A DNA stretch of 45,682 nt from Bacteroidales bacterium (GCA_021740625.1 JAIOZK010000029.1:1-45682), one strand, 5' to 3'. Counted from the first letter of the stretch, positions 1-9,811 are shown. Made by a program: numbers and translations. The notes: generated from the sequence alone by a model not told the origin.

Positions 1-5
1 GTCTT

Positions 6-87
6 GCAGCATAAATTTGTATTTGAAAACACATGGTTAAATTACTAAATGTTAACGATTTAACCAATAATTTATGCTGCTTTTTTT
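6..87 (+). terminator. Long nested hairpin followed by a T-run
   Basis: A perfect 12-bp inverted repeat (positions 6-17 and 69-80) encloses a second perfect 9-bp inverted repeat (34-42 and 58-66). It is followed by seven T residues at 81-87 on the plus strand. This is the shape of a factor-independent terminator for a plus-strand gene lying left of the window. The 51-base span between the outer arms is long for a classical terminator, so a mobile-element end or other folded RNA is possible. Confidence 0.4.
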
Positions 88-207
88 AACCCTTTTTTGT
101 TGATAAATCAGGCGTTTCGGTGGTGCGAAACTTTAGTAAATATAAATTAAAACAAAATAAAAAGCAAAAGGTTTTAAAGCGCTCACTGGATTGGTTGATT
201 GGTTTTT

Positions 208-3200
208 TCAATTCAGGATCACGATCTTTTTAAATACAGGTCCTGTTTCCGTGCTGATCTTGAGAAATAGCAAGTCATCATGATAGGTCTGGACATCGAT
301 GCTGCAGGTTTTTCGTTTGATGTTTTCGATTTTATCGAGAACCTGACCATTTGCATTCATGATCTGTATAATCCTGATCTGGGATTTGGATTTTATCCAT
401 AGCTGACGGGAAACCGGATTTGGGTAAATATCAATCTGCCTTTCAGCGGATGAGTTTCCTGTACTGGTGTAGAATGTAACGCAGGCCAGTCCGGTTGTGT
501 CGGATTCACACTGGTTGTAAAGGGCGTTAATGTAATAGCAGTATTCGCCCGATTCATAAATGGTATCAATGAATATTTTATCCGGATGATTCTCTTTGAT
601 CAATTGATCATTTCTCCAGATGTTAAAACCGGTTAACTCCCGAGAACTTACCCGGCCCGGTTTTATGAATTCTACCTTAGAACCTGTCGAATTAGAAGTT
701 AATATACCGGCTTCATGACTACCAACAGAATAGTAGCCATATTCTCCAAGCTCGGTAAAATCCCCAATTGAGCCAAAATAAAGGCTACCAAAGTAATAGC
801 TGTTGTCGACTCCTATCTTTGGCCCTTCTGCTTCCTGGTTGAAGGTTGCGATCATAAAATCTTCCCCGGCATCCATATCAATGGGTTCAATTTCCATATC
901 AAGCCAGCGATCCGCCGGGGCATTTTCTACAATGTAAGGTCCTCCAAGTATTTCTTCCCCGTTACCATTGAGAATATAAATTTCTTCGGTTTGATGAAAC
1001 ATTCCTTCGCCACTGTTGAAATATCTTATACGTTGAATTGTGTAAGCATTGTAGTAATGCATATCGAAATGTTGTGCCAGGCCTTCTCCACCTTCAGAAC
1101 AAATACTGTTTTCAAAGCTTCCATCATTGTATGATTTCCATGTAAAATACGGTGGATCAACATTCCAGCTCAGGCTGATAGAAGCCCATTCTTCATTTTG
1201 ATCAAGAATGTCAGCTTGTAAGTTTGCAGGCTCGATGCATTCCCTGTAAACTTGAATATTGTCAATATACACTATAAATGTGCTGTAATTGGATTTCCCA
1301 TTAGCAAAAAACCCGATCTTGAAATCATTCGGATTTGAAGGATATAGCCTAAACTTAAAATTTTTCCAATCTTCAATATTAAGGAGGGAGATATTTTCGA
1401 TGCTGTGCCAGTTATAGTTTTCCCAGATTTTTATCTCGATATACTGAGAGGCTCCCTGTACAATTTTTTCATACTTTAGGTCAAATTCTAGAAATATTTC
1501 ACCATCACTTATTTCGCTACCAAGCAAAGGGTATGAAATCATGCCGATATTGTAGTCTCCTAGTGTATCATTGCCGCGGAAAACCGCACAGGGTAGATCA
1601 TGGCCTGAAGTATCACTTATTTGCCAGTTTGGTTTTTCCGTTAACCAGTTGTTTGTATCAAAAGTAGCGCTTTCCCAGTCTTCATAAAAAGGCAGGGGAT
1701 ATCCGAAAGAGTATGCATCCAATAATGGACCTGCTTGCATGGATTCACCGGTATCACCGGGCATTCCCTGTGGTGATAATTCGTACAGGGCGGTAACTCC
1801 AAAATTATACCATGTCGGGTCCCAGGGATCGAATTCAAATACAGCACTATCTTCACCAGCATATGGACGATAATCGTAGATTTCATTGTTCACATAAAAG
1901 TTGTAGCCGATTAGATTTTCGGGAATACTATCTCCATTGGGCCAGGGAGCCAGGGGAGGGCTGCAGATAAACAAGCCTGCTGTGTCCTGATGGAAATTCT
2001 CGGGTGGGTATAACCAACCGCTTATAAAAGTATAATATGCCGTATCTGAAGTACCGGTTTCATAAAATGCCGTCACACCTGCAGTGTACTCCCTGCCAAA
2101 CTCAAGATTCTGGTAGCGGTAGGAGAGCGAATCAACTTGTGCTGTAAAGATCGTATCCAGCAAAACATCGAATATTCCGCTTGGCGGCCAGTCGGCATTG
2201 TATGGTGCATGGATTTTAACATTGTCGATTGCCCATCCCGAAGCCCAACTTTCCTGGTCATCAGAATGCCAGCTTATCCAAAGGTTTGCAGGATTGCTGC
2301 CCTCCACCCCTGAATATTCAGCCAGTTCAATTACCTGATGGTTCCAGTCATACTGACCTTCCATTTGTTCCAATAAGGTCCATGTTTCACCAGCATCATT
2401 GCTGATTTCAATTTTTGCTTCGTGATAGTAGGCTCCTGTGAAAAACTGATCAAATTCAAGAAGGAAATTATTTGATTCTCTCAGATCCAGTCGGGGAGTT
2501 ATCAGGTAATCACAGCATCCATTGTTTCCTGAACCGAAGGGGCCTTTCTTGGCATTATCTACTACAACAGCGAAATAGCTATCCCAGGGTGCGATCTGCC
2601 AGCCATATACTGATGTTCCAGAATCTCTTCTCCACTGTCTGTAGCCTTCTGTTTTAACCTGCCATCCGGGAGGCGGAAATTGTTCTGCTTCAAAATCTTC
2701 ATCAATTATGCAAATCTCTGGAAAATCCCAGCCTGCAAGTGAAGAAACAGAATCAACATAGAAATTGTGGGGTATATGTTTTGACTCCTTCAATTCAGCT
2801 ATAATCAAAGTATCTGTTAGCATATTTATGGAGTCTGTATGCGGATAGAAATCCTCGAGGCCTATGCTTATCTCATAGTTACCTTTCCAGACATCCTGAA
2901 GCTTGGCCTCTCCAAGAGAATCTGTCCATGTAATGAAGTTCTGGTAAGGATAATCCAGGCCAAACAATATAATGTGAGCACTGTCGGCAGGAAAACTCTT
3001 GTTCTCCTTGACGGCTGTGATCTCAAAGCTCACATTGTCGACATAGTTCAGATGACCGACCACATTGCTCACCCGGTAATCCGACAATTCATTGCCCGGT
3101 CCGCCCTGCTGATACCAGGAAGCCACAGCATAGGCATACCATCCTTCTTCCAAATTGTCAAATCCGGTGTCATTATATTCTTGTGAAGGATAATGAAGAT

Positions 3201-4194
3201 TGATCAATTCATGTTCGCCTGAAAGCGGTGTGGAATCAGGATTAAAATTGGCCAGCCTGATGAGTTTAAAGTTAATGGGAGCCCTGGATTGACTTTGTAA
3301 TGATTTCTTTGAGCTGCTATTAACGGGTATGTAGGCTCGGATCATGATATTTCCATCCTGAAAGGGGCTCCATTCTTCATTTTGGGAATCATATTTAAAG
3401 CTTCTGTTGTTTGAGGATTTGGAATCAGAGTATATTGCATGACTTAATTCATCGCTGCTGATGCGTGTAATTGATATATAAAATTCCTCTTCTTCAATTT
3501 CAATATTCAAATATGGTAAATTACGCCATGTATTATAGGGTATAGCGCCATTATTCTTATAAATTGCACTTCCGGTGAAGGTGCCCGGTAAACCATTTGG
3601 GCCATCTGTTTTGAAAACCTCAAACAAGTATGAAAGCGTATCCTTTGGCAGAAAAGCGCTGATTTTATTTAAGGTTACCGGCCAGTCATCCAGGGTGAAT
3701 TTGACGGCAAATTTGTTCTGATCATCAATTTCATTATAATCATCATAATCTCCATTATCATATTTAATCTCATTCAATGGCATGGGCAATTCGGGCCATT
3801 CCAACAGACATTCTGTATCGTCATCGTTTGCAGTGGCGATGACTGCTGCCGGTGGCAAAATATCTTCCCATAGATCGATGTTCACTGTAAGTGAGTCGGG
3901 AGTGGGATAAACATTTTCTTTGGTGAGATCCTGGTAGCCGTTTCTTTGATATAGAATGTCATAGGCACCGGAGGCCAGGAAAAGGACATAATACCCGCTG
4001 GAATCTGACCAGGATTCAGCGGTATCAGCTTTAACAAATACATCTCTGATCGGGGTACCGGTGTTTCCGTCCGTGATAATGCCTTCGATATAGCTGCCAG
4101 GAATGTTACTTTTTCCCGGCTTGTCTTGTGAATGAACGGAAAAGGGGGTAAACTGCAATAATAGCAAAAATGAAATGGTCGGTTTGAGGTTCAT
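208..4194 (-). CDS. Large secreted T9SS cargo protein (carboxypeptidase-regulatory-like, choice-of-anchor J and type A sorting domains)
   Basis: A protein of 1328 aa, probably exported through the outer membrane and surface attached or released. The chosen ATG at 4194 opens directly onto a signal peptide (MNLKPTISF...SVHSQ, about 23 residues); the frame extends 15 codons upstream but that would bury the signal. In order it shows a carboxypeptidase-regulatory-like beta-sandwich (about 33-115) and an all-beta segment with fibronectin III-like repeats. A choice-of-anchor J/cleaved-adhesin domain follows (about 500-680, beginning DEDFE and ending WAIDNVKI), then a second MAM-like region (from LPFYEDWES). 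The last 75 residues are a T9SS type A sorting domain starting IDIYPNP and ending KKIVIL. It is a paralogue of the next gene on the same strand, with which it shares most modules. Ligand or substrate unknown; no catalytic motif seen. Confidence 0.85.
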   Translation of the reverse strand: MNLKPTISFLLLLQFTPFSVHSQDKPGKSNIPGSYIEGIITDGNTGTPIRDVFVKADTAESWSDSSGYYVLFLASGAYDILYQRNGYQDLTKENVYPTPDSLTVNIDLWEDILPPAAVIATANDDDTECLLEWPELPMPLNEIKYDNGDYDDYNEIDDQNKFAVKFTLDDWPVTLNKISAFLPKDTLSYLFEVFKTDGPNGLPGTFTGSAIYKNNGAIPYNTWRNLPYLNIEIEEEEFYISITRISSDELSHAIYSDSKSSNNRSFKYDSQNEEWSPFQDGNIMIRAYIPVNSSSKKSLQSQSRAPINFKLIRLANFNPDSTPLSGEHELINLHYPSQEYNDTGFDNLEEGWYAYAVASWYQQGGPGNELSDYRVSNVVGHLNYVDNVSFEITAVKENKSFPADSAHIILFGLDYPYQNFITWTDSLGEAKLQDVWKGNYEISIGLEDFYPHTDSINMLTDTLIIAELKESKHIPHNFYVDSVSSLAGWDFPEICIIDEDFEAEQFPPPGWQVKTEGYRQWRRDSGTSVYGWQIAPWDSYFAVVVDNAKKGPFGSGNNGCCDYLITPRLDLRESNNFLLEFDQFFTGAYYHEAKIEISNDAGETWTLLEQMEGQYDWNHQVIELAEYSGVEGSNPANLWISWHSDDQESWASGWAIDNVKIHAPYNADWPPSGIFDVLLDTIFTAQVDSLSYRYQNLEFGREYTAGVTAFYETGTSDTAYYTFISGWLYPPENFHQDTAGLFICSPPLAPWPNGDSIPENLIGYNFYVNNEIYDYRPYAGEDSAVFEFDPWDPTWYNFGVTALYELSPQGMPGDTGESMQAGPLLDAYSFGYPLPFYEDWESATFDTNNWLTEKPNWQISDTSGHDLPCAVFRGNDTLGDYNIGMISYPLLGSEISDGEIFLEFDLKYEKIVQGASQYIEIKIWENYNWHSIENISLLNIEDWKNFKFRLYPSNPNDFKIGFFANGKSNYSTFIVYIDNIQVYRECIEPANLQADILDQNEEWASISLSWNVDPPYFTWKSYNDGSFENSICSEGGEGLAQHFDMHYYNAYTIQRIRYFNSGEGMFHQTEEIYILNGNGEEILGGPYIVENAPADRWLDMEIEPIDMDAGEDFMIATFNQEAEGPKIGVDNSYYFGSLYFGSIGDFTELGEYGYYSVGSHEAGILTSNSTGSKVEFIKPGRVSSRELTGFNIWRNDQLIKENHPDKIFIDTIYESGEYCYYINALYNQCESDTTGLACVTFYTSTGNSSAERQIDIYPNPVSRQLWIKSKSQIRIIQIMNANGQVLDKIENIKRKTCSIDVQTYHDDLLFLKISTETGPVFKKIVILN

Positions 4195-4400
4195 GGTTTT
4201 ATTCTTTAAATTATTGCCCGGCGAAAAAAAATAAGCCATTTGTAATCATTCAATAAAATTAGAATATTATTCCTGGAAAAGCAAGGCCTGGATATGCATA
4301 CTGGTGTATTCGTGTATTGGTATATTGCTTTGATCGCAAGGGTCTCGCTGGGATGGAACTTGGGTGTTATACATTTTAGTGAAGCTCTCGTTTTTTTGTG

Positions 4401-4447
4401 AATAAGGTATAAAGGGTATAAGGATATAAGGGTATAAGGATATAAGG
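4401..4447. repeat. Short tandem repeat, 16-bp unit
   Basis: Two perfect adjacent copies of a 16-bp unit (GGGTATAAGGATATAA, 4414-4429 and 4430-4445) are preceded by a degenerate partial copy from about 4401. They lie in the 274-bp gap between the two T9SS cargo genes. No function is evident. Copy number could vary between strains by slippage. Confidence 0.7.
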
Positions 4448-4468
4448 CGGTTTAGAACCTCACTCTAC

Positions 4469-7400
4469 TTATGGAATGATTAACACTTTTTTATATATTA
4501 TTTCCGATTCGCTGGTAATTTTGACAATCAATAAGTTTTCATTGAATTCACTACAATCAATTCTGATATTCTGACCATTGGGATTGTCAATGTTACGGAT
4601 GAGCATGCCGTTGGCATTCAGGATCTGTATGCTTTCGATTTCCGTTTTGGATTCAACTTGCAGAGCTTCCGTGGCCGGGTTGGGGTAAATATTTATTGAA
4701 TTATTCTGAAGTTCTTCCTCCAATCCAACAAAGAAGGTTTCACAGACCGGGCCAATGGTATCGGATTCACAGGTGTTGTATACGGCATTTACAGAATAAC
4801 AATATTCACCTGCTTCATAAACGGTATCAAATAATACATTTCCATCAAAGTTTTCATTGATCAGGGAGTCATTTCTGTAAACATTGAATCCTGCCAGGTT
4901 TCTGCTCCTTTTTAAGTTTTCATCATTGCTGTTATTATCAATTGGGGTTCCATCGGGTTTAATAAAAACAATTTCATCGCTATCTGCGTCTTTTCCATTG
5001 TAGGTTGAGAATCCCGCAGCATGACTTCCAACATAATAATATCCGTACTCTCCCAGTTCAGTAAAATTGCCGATGCTGCCAAAATACAGGTTTTCATTAT
5101 AATTCGTTCCATCAGCTCCAACGTAAGGGCCTCCCGGATCAGTGTTAAATGTTGCAATCATAAAACTTTCATTGTTCAACGTAATTGGTTCAATATAAAA
5201 AGATATCCAATCATCTGCCGGAGCATTCTCAATATAGTAAGGTCCTCCTAATACGGTTTCTCCGTCACCGGATAATATCCATACTTCTTCTGTTTGTTGA
5301 TATTGTTCGAATCCGCTGTTAAAATAACGAATCTTTTTCAGGATGGAATTTTCATTGACCGGACTGAACAGTTGGGCCAATCCCGCACCACCATCAGTTG
5401 AAGCAAATGCATTTTCATAAGTTCCATCACTGTAGTCTATCCAAACCACATTGTAGTATCTTGGGAAAAACCATTCAAGCAGGATTACAGCATAAGCAGG
5501 ATTAATATCATCAACAAATGTGTTTAAATTTCTTGGCGGAGGGCATACCCAGTCGATAACAACATTGTCAATCTGCCAGGAATTGATGAAAGAAGAATTT
5601 TCGCCAACACAGAAAAATCCAATCCTGAAATCTGTTCCGGTATGTTCATAGGTTTCTATTTGAAAATTCATCCAGTCGAAACTTTCCGTCGCAATAATGG
5701 TATCAAGTCCATACCATTCACCGTTCTCCCAGATTCTGACAATCAGTTTTTCGGTTGGAGCGGGTTCTGAAATATCAAGTTTAAGGTCGAAATCAAAGGT
5801 AAATTTTCCGTCTGCCATTTCCAGACCATTCATCGGATATGAAAGCAAACCGCAATCGTAATTTTCCAAAAGGGGTTGTCCCGAGAAACTTGCCGTTGGC
5901 TCGGGTATTCCTTCTTCTGTTGTCACCCACCAGTTTTCGCATTGTACTTCCCAGTCGTTTTCTTCAAAATCCCCGCTTTCCCATTCTTCAATAAATGGGA
6001 TTGGAAATCCGTATGAAACAAGATAATCAACAGGACCATCTGTTATGGATTCGCCATCTTCGCCCGGTATTCCATAGGGAGTCAAATCATAAACAGCGCT
6101 TACCTCAACCTGATAGGTAGAAGGCCAAAGGTTGTAAAAACTGCCTGTAAAATATATGGTATCGCCTCCCCAGTATTCCTCATAATCCACAAATTCACCA
6201 TCACGATAAAGATTGAACCCGATAAGGTTTTCAGGGATGCTGTCACCATCCGGCCAGGGGGCCTTGGGTGCTGTCCAGAAAATGTTATTGTTGGTATCTG
6301 TTTGCAGGTTTTCCGGCGGATAAAGCCATTCGGAGGTAAAATTATAGGTTGTTGTATCCGAATTTCCCGACATAAAAATGGCTGAAACCCCGGCAGTATA
6401 ATCCTGTCCGTAACTCAGATTTAGATATTCATGGTTTTCTTCATTAACACTTGCAATAGAATCTTCGTCAAGTATTACAAGATAGGAGCCTGTAGGTGGG
6501 GGAGAAGCAGGATTTTTTGTAATATTCTGGTTTTCTGTTAAAAAGGGAAGATTGTAAAATGACTTTGATGTGGTATCGATTACAGGGGCATCCCAGGTGG
6601 CTGTTGAGTTTAAAGGATCGACATAGAGATTCGTGGGAGCCTGAATTATTTCAAGCAGTTCTATATTGATGATGGTATCAGTTGTCAATACAAGATTGGT
6701 ATCCGTGTATTCATGATAATAAGGCATGAAAACATTTACTTCGTATGTTCCTTTCCACACCGGATCGAAAGTGCATGATGCATTATTATCAGTAACACCA
6801 TTGTATTCTTCATATGGAAATTCAATTCCTGTAAGTTCTATCTCCGCACCCTCAGCTAATTCACCCGTATTGCTTGTAATATTCAATGTTACTGATATTT
6901 TTTTATTCTTTCCAACAATATTGCTGTAGTTGTATTCCGAATATACCGGCCCGTTTTGGTCATAAAGGGCAGCCACGCCGTAGGCATACCATCCTTCATC
7001 TAAAATTTCAAACAAAGTATCATTGTATGTGTAATCCGGTACGCTGTCATTCAGGATGGTGGAATCTCCGTTTGCCGGAGTGCCGTCAGGATCAAAGTTC
7101 GAGAAACGGGTAACTTTATATGCCAGGGCTTCTCTTGCCTGATCCGAATCAGGATCACCTGAAACCAGCGCCCTGATCATAAAATCCTGGTAGCTGGAAA
7201 TGGTCCAGTAATCCTGGTAGCTGATGTAAGAATAGCTTTTCCCGTAGGTTGGCATCGTTTGGTCAATACCAATGGGAGCGGCATAAGGAGGCAGGCTGTC
7301 CTGAAACATCCCCACATAAAACTTTCCTTCGGTAATTTCAACATTAAAACTATCCACTTCTATCCATAAATAATTATCAATTGTTACGGATTGTGTTGCC

Positions 7401-8047
7401 AATGTAGTTCCCGGTTTTCCATTGTTGCCATCATCATCCAGAATTTTCACCGTACAAGTTGAACCCAAAAAGTTAGAACCAACGGGGAAACTGCCGTCTC
7501 CAACATAAAATCTGCCACCTTTCACGTAACATGGATAGCCCATGGGATCAAACTTCACAGCATGACCATGGCCGATATGGTTGTATACCAAATAATCCTC
7601 TGCAGTACCGTCATCATAAGCAATTTCTGATACCGGTGAAACAAATGTCCAGTCAATCAAACATTCCGACTCATCATCATTTACATTGGCAACGATCCAT
7701 CCGGGAGCATATAATTCTTCCCATAATTCAACATCAATTTCCAAATTGTTGAAAACAGAAACATTATTTATGGTATGATCCTGATAGCCAGGTTTTTGAT
7801 ATTCAATGTCATAAATGCCAGAATATACAGTAAGGCTGTAATAACCGCTGTCGTTGGTGATGGTGCTGAAAGTATCGGCCGTAACGGTTGTTCCCGGTAG
7901 AAGTTCTCCAGTTTGTATATTGCTTACGGTACCTGAAAGGGTGAAGATCATGCTTTCCGGTTTTCCGTTGCTCTGTTGAGAATATACAGGAATATATAAA
8001 CAAATGGAAAGTAAAGCCATGAATGTTGTGAAGAATTGTCTTTTCAT
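4469..8047 (-). CDS. Large secreted T9SS cargo protein, paralogue of its downstream neighbour
   Basis: A protein of 1192 aa. The ATG at 8047 is chosen because it directly precedes a signal peptide (MKRQFFTTF...YIPVYSQ); the frame reaches nine codons further upstream. It has an N-terminal carboxypeptidase-regulatory-like domain (about 30-110) and repeated beta-sandwich segments beginning with a YDDG motif. A single MAM/choice-of-anchor-like region follows (from LPFIEEWES to WQIDNVVIDW), then a conserved module rich in GEYGYYYVGSHAAG. A C-terminal T9SS type A sorting domain begins INIYPNP and ends KKVLIIP. Compared with the paralogue at 208-4194 it lacks the choice-of-anchor J block near the middle. 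The role is probably adhesion or surface structure; no enzyme motif is visible. The pair may be co-transcribed, but no promoter was resolved. Confidence 0.85.
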   Translation of the reverse strand: MKRQFFTTFMALLSICLYIPVYSQQSNGKPESMIFTLSGTVSNIQTGELLPGTTVTADTFSTITNDSGYYSLTVYSGIYDIEYQKPGYQDHTINNVSVFNNLEIDVELWEELYAPGWIVANVNDDESECLIDWTFVSPVSEIAYDDGTAEDYLVYNHIGHGHAVKFDPMGYPCYVKGGRFYVGDGSFPVGSNFLGSTCTVKILDDDGNNGKPGTTLATQSVTIDNYLWIEVDSFNVEITEGKFYVGMFQDSLPPYAAPIGIDQTMPTYGKSYSYISYQDYWTISSYQDFMIRALVSGDPDSDQAREALAYKVTRFSNFDPDGTPANGDSTILNDSVPDYTYNDTLFEILDEGWYAYGVAALYDQNGPVYSEYNYSNIVGKNKKISVTLNITSNTGELAEGAEIELTGIEFPYEEYNGVTDNNASCTFDPVWKGTYEVNVFMPYYHEYTDTNLVLTTDTIINIELLEIIQAPTNLYVDPLNSTATWDAPVIDTTSKSFYNLPFLTENQNITKNPASPPPTGSYLVILDEDSIASVNEENHEYLNLSYGQDYTAGVSAIFMSGNSDTTTYNFTSEWLYPPENLQTDTNNNIFWTAPKAPWPDGDSIPENLIGFNLYRDGEFVDYEEYWGGDTIYFTGSFYNLWPSTYQVEVSAVYDLTPYGIPGEDGESITDGPVDYLVSYGFPIPFIEEWESGDFEENDWEVQCENWWVTTEEGIPEPTASFSGQPLLENYDCGLLSYPMNGLEMADGKFTFDFDLKLDISEPAPTEKLIVRIWENGEWYGLDTIIATESFDWMNFQIETYEHTGTDFRIGFFCVGENSSFINSWQIDNVVIDWVCPPPRNLNTFVDDINPAYAVILLEWFFPRYYNVVWIDYSDGTYENAFASTDGGAGLAQLFSPVNENSILKKIRYFNSGFEQYQQTEEVWILSGDGETVLGGPYYIENAPADDWISFYIEPITLNNESFMIATFNTDPGGPYVGADGTNYNENLYFGSIGNFTELGEYGYYYVGSHAAGFSTYNGKDADSDEIVFIKPDGTPIDNNSNDENLKRSRNLAGFNVYRNDSLINENFDGNVLFDTVYEAGEYCYSVNAVYNTCESDTIGPVCETFFVGLEEELQNNSINIYPNPATEALQVESKTEIESIQILNANGMLIRNIDNPNGQNIRIDCSEFNENLLIVKITSESEIIYKKVLIIP

Positions 8048-8704
8048 TGGTTTGGATTCTAAATTAAATTTCAATTACGTGATTGTAAAACAGTGATGGT
8101 AGTGAAGTTTATCGATGGTCAGTAATCACGTTTCAATTGATAGACAATTCTTTTAATGAAAAAGTTGCAGCGATTTAAGAGGCCTGATTTCATTGCAAAA
8201 TCCATCCCATTTTTAAATACAGTCTCTTAGACCCCGAAAATGATAAATGCCCAGGCGGCCAGATCGCCACGTACGTCTTCTATTCCCTCTATTTTTGAAA
8301 TTTCTATGCCAAAGGCGATACCGATGATACCCAGCAGATCCGTGCTGCCCACATGTCCCAGTCCTGATAAAACCGTGATCCAACTCATTTTCCACATTGA
8401 CCATTTCCGGGCTTTCGACATAATAATAAAAGGCAGGTAATGATCCGCTCACAGGATGGTATGGGTAAATCCCAGCGCTGCCGCCGTACCCATGAGGATT
8501 ATGATTTGCTTGTTCTTTCTTGTTTAGTTTTTTTTGTTTAGTGTTTTGTGTTCTCCCTTCAAGGGATTTAGAGGTGTGCGGGAGGCGTTTTTTCCTTTTT
8601 CTCAGATTTTAAAGAGTATCTCATGGACTTTTTCATCCCCGCCATTCTGATCCTCAAAACTATGATTCCGGCTTTTCCGATTGCCCCGACATAATTCTTA
8701 ATTC
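8048..8704. other. Gene-poor stretch holding a transporter remnant and Bacteroidota-type repeats
   Basis: Between the T9SS gene and the end of the nickel operon there is no intact gene. The interval holds the pseudogene at 8227-8493. At about 8551-8605 there is a CTCCCTTCAAGGGA-like palindromic stretch of the kind scattered in Bacteroidota intergenic DNA. A direct repeat ATTCTTA-ATTCTTA lies at about 8694-8707. No terminator hairpin is obvious behind the operon. Confidence 0.5.
8227..8493 (-). pseudogene. Remnant of a UreH/TauE-SafE-like membrane metal transporter
   Basis: Reading the minus strand from an ATG at 8493 gives a hydrophobic N-terminus MGTAAALGFTHTIL, an in-frame TGA (8449-8451), then ADHYLPFIIMSKARKW and a membrane-type stretch. 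That stretch contains LGHVGSTDLLGIIGIAFGI and ISKIEGIEDVRGDLAAWAF, and ends at a TAA (8227-8229). This matches, from memory, the N-terminal part of the sulfite exporter TauE/SafE or UreH-domain (nickel/cobalt-type) transporters, which run to roughly 200 residues or more. The family motif HTxLGxDHYLPF is broken exactly at the TGA, and the C-terminal two thirds are missing. It lies downstream of, and in the same direction as, the nickel operon, suggesting a lost last member of that locus. Confidence 0.65.
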
Positions 8705-9811
8705 TTAATTATTATGAACTCCCTGTCCATCAAGCTTCCCAAAAGCTTCTCCCACACATTCCAGGCAAAATGGCTTTTTATTTTTTTCCACGATCCGTGT
8801 GGCCATAATGGGTTCACTGCATTTGGTGCAGATGATGCTTTCGTGACTGGGAGCATACTCCGGTATTTCTACATCAATTCGTTCTACTTTGAAAATCTTG
8901 TCAAAATCCAGTTTGAGGGTATGCAATGCTGCCTGAATGCCATTTAGTTTGTAATTTTCTTTTCTCTCTTTGGAATGATCCTGCTCACCTACCAGCCTGG
9001 CATACTCTTCCGTAAAAGCCTGTTTTTCTTTGTGCATGTATTCTTTGGCATCAGCTCTAGAAGCAATGCGGATACCTTTTCCGTCTCTTTTGGTAAGCGT
9101 AAAAGCCGTTTTCCCCAGGTCTTTAAAAATCAGGGCGTTGTTGCCAAAGGTGCAGCCCGTAACGAATTGCACCCCATCACTCAGGCAGTTGTTTGTTTCG
9201 GTGATGGCCAGCAGGTCTTCCAGTCCGTCGGAATCATTCACTTTGAGTTCGTTCATGGCATGGGTGGCGGCCATCACACCCATGGCCAGACCGGGGCAAT
9301 AATGTCCGTGAAGCTGTCCTGCTTTTAGCAGCAATCTTTCTGTATCCTTCGCCAGGATCAGTGCCATGATGTCTTTTCGGGGATCGTTTTTCAGCCTTTC
9401 ATTGTTGATGTCTTCCAGATTTTGTTGCAGGAGATAGGTATCCCCGGTTTTAATGTCCAGAACGGGCGTACCGTCGATGGCGTCAAGGCCAGTCACCTTA
9501 AGCGTGTTGCCTTTTCTTTCAAGAAGCTTTACTGTTGTAACTCCGATGGCCGAAGGTCTTTTGGGTGAGCGTGTAGCGAAAACGCCTTTATAATCTCCGG
9601 AATAAGTATGTGTTTTCATTTCATAATTTTCCGATTGATGAAAATGAAATACAATATCGATGAATTCCGATTTTTCGATCTTGTAAAGGCCTTCCGCAAA
9701 TTCTTCTTTCACTTTCACATAACTGATCTCTTTTTTCATAAGCCGGGCATCCGAAGGTTCGGCTTCTTTGAACTTGCTACTAACAATTCCTATGTTTTTA
9801 ATGTTAATCAT
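8705..9811 (-). CDS. TsaA (TrmO-like)-FmdE fusion protein with C-terminal zinc ribbon
   Basis: A 368-aa cytoplasmic protein. Residues 1 to about 125 are a TsaA/TrmO-like domain with the signature FATRSPKRPSAIG (78-90) followed by DAIDGTPVLDIK (110-121). The TrmO family methylates t6A37 of tRNA using S-adenosylmethionine. Residues about 155-285 are an FmdE-type domain with HGHYCPG (168-174) and further cysteines at 209 and 220; FmdE proteins bind metal through this region. A zinc ribbon (CTKC at 328-331, CLEC at 349-352) closes the protein. The start overlaps the ATPase stop by 8 bp, so it is translationally coupled to the nickel ABC transporter genes. Its job is unknown: context suggests metal handling or insertion rather than ordinary tRNA modification, but that is inference. 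Confidence 0.85.
   Translation of the reverse strand: MINIKNIGIVSSKFKEAEPSDARLMKKEISYVKVKEEFAEGLYKIEKSEFIDIVFHFHQSENYEMKTHTYSGDYKGVFATRSPKRPSAIGVTTVKLLERKGNTLKVTGLDAIDGTPVLDIKTGDTYLLQQNLEDINNERLKNDPRKDIMALILAKDTERLLLKAGQLHGHYCPGLAMGVMAATHAMNELKVNDSDGLEDLLAITETNNCLSDGVQFVTGCTFGNNALIFKDLGKTAFTLTKRDGKGIRIASRADAKEYMHKEKQAFTEEYARLVGEQDHSKERKENYKLNGIQAALHTLKLDFDKIFKVERIDVEIPEYAPSHESIICTKCSEPIMATRIVEKNKKPFCLECVGEAFGKLDGQGVHNN

Noticed and set aside
8449-8451. TGA in the transporter remnant read as selenocysteine
   Set aside because: No selenocysteine hairpin is evident right behind it, the position is normally an ordinary residue in the family as I recall it, and the frame stops again after 74 codons with most of the protein missing. 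Decay is the simpler reading.
8213-8452. 79-codon minus-strand frame overlapping the transporter remnant
   Set aside because: It is the shifted frame of the remnant. The hydrophobic, family-like translation lies in the other frame (8227-8493).
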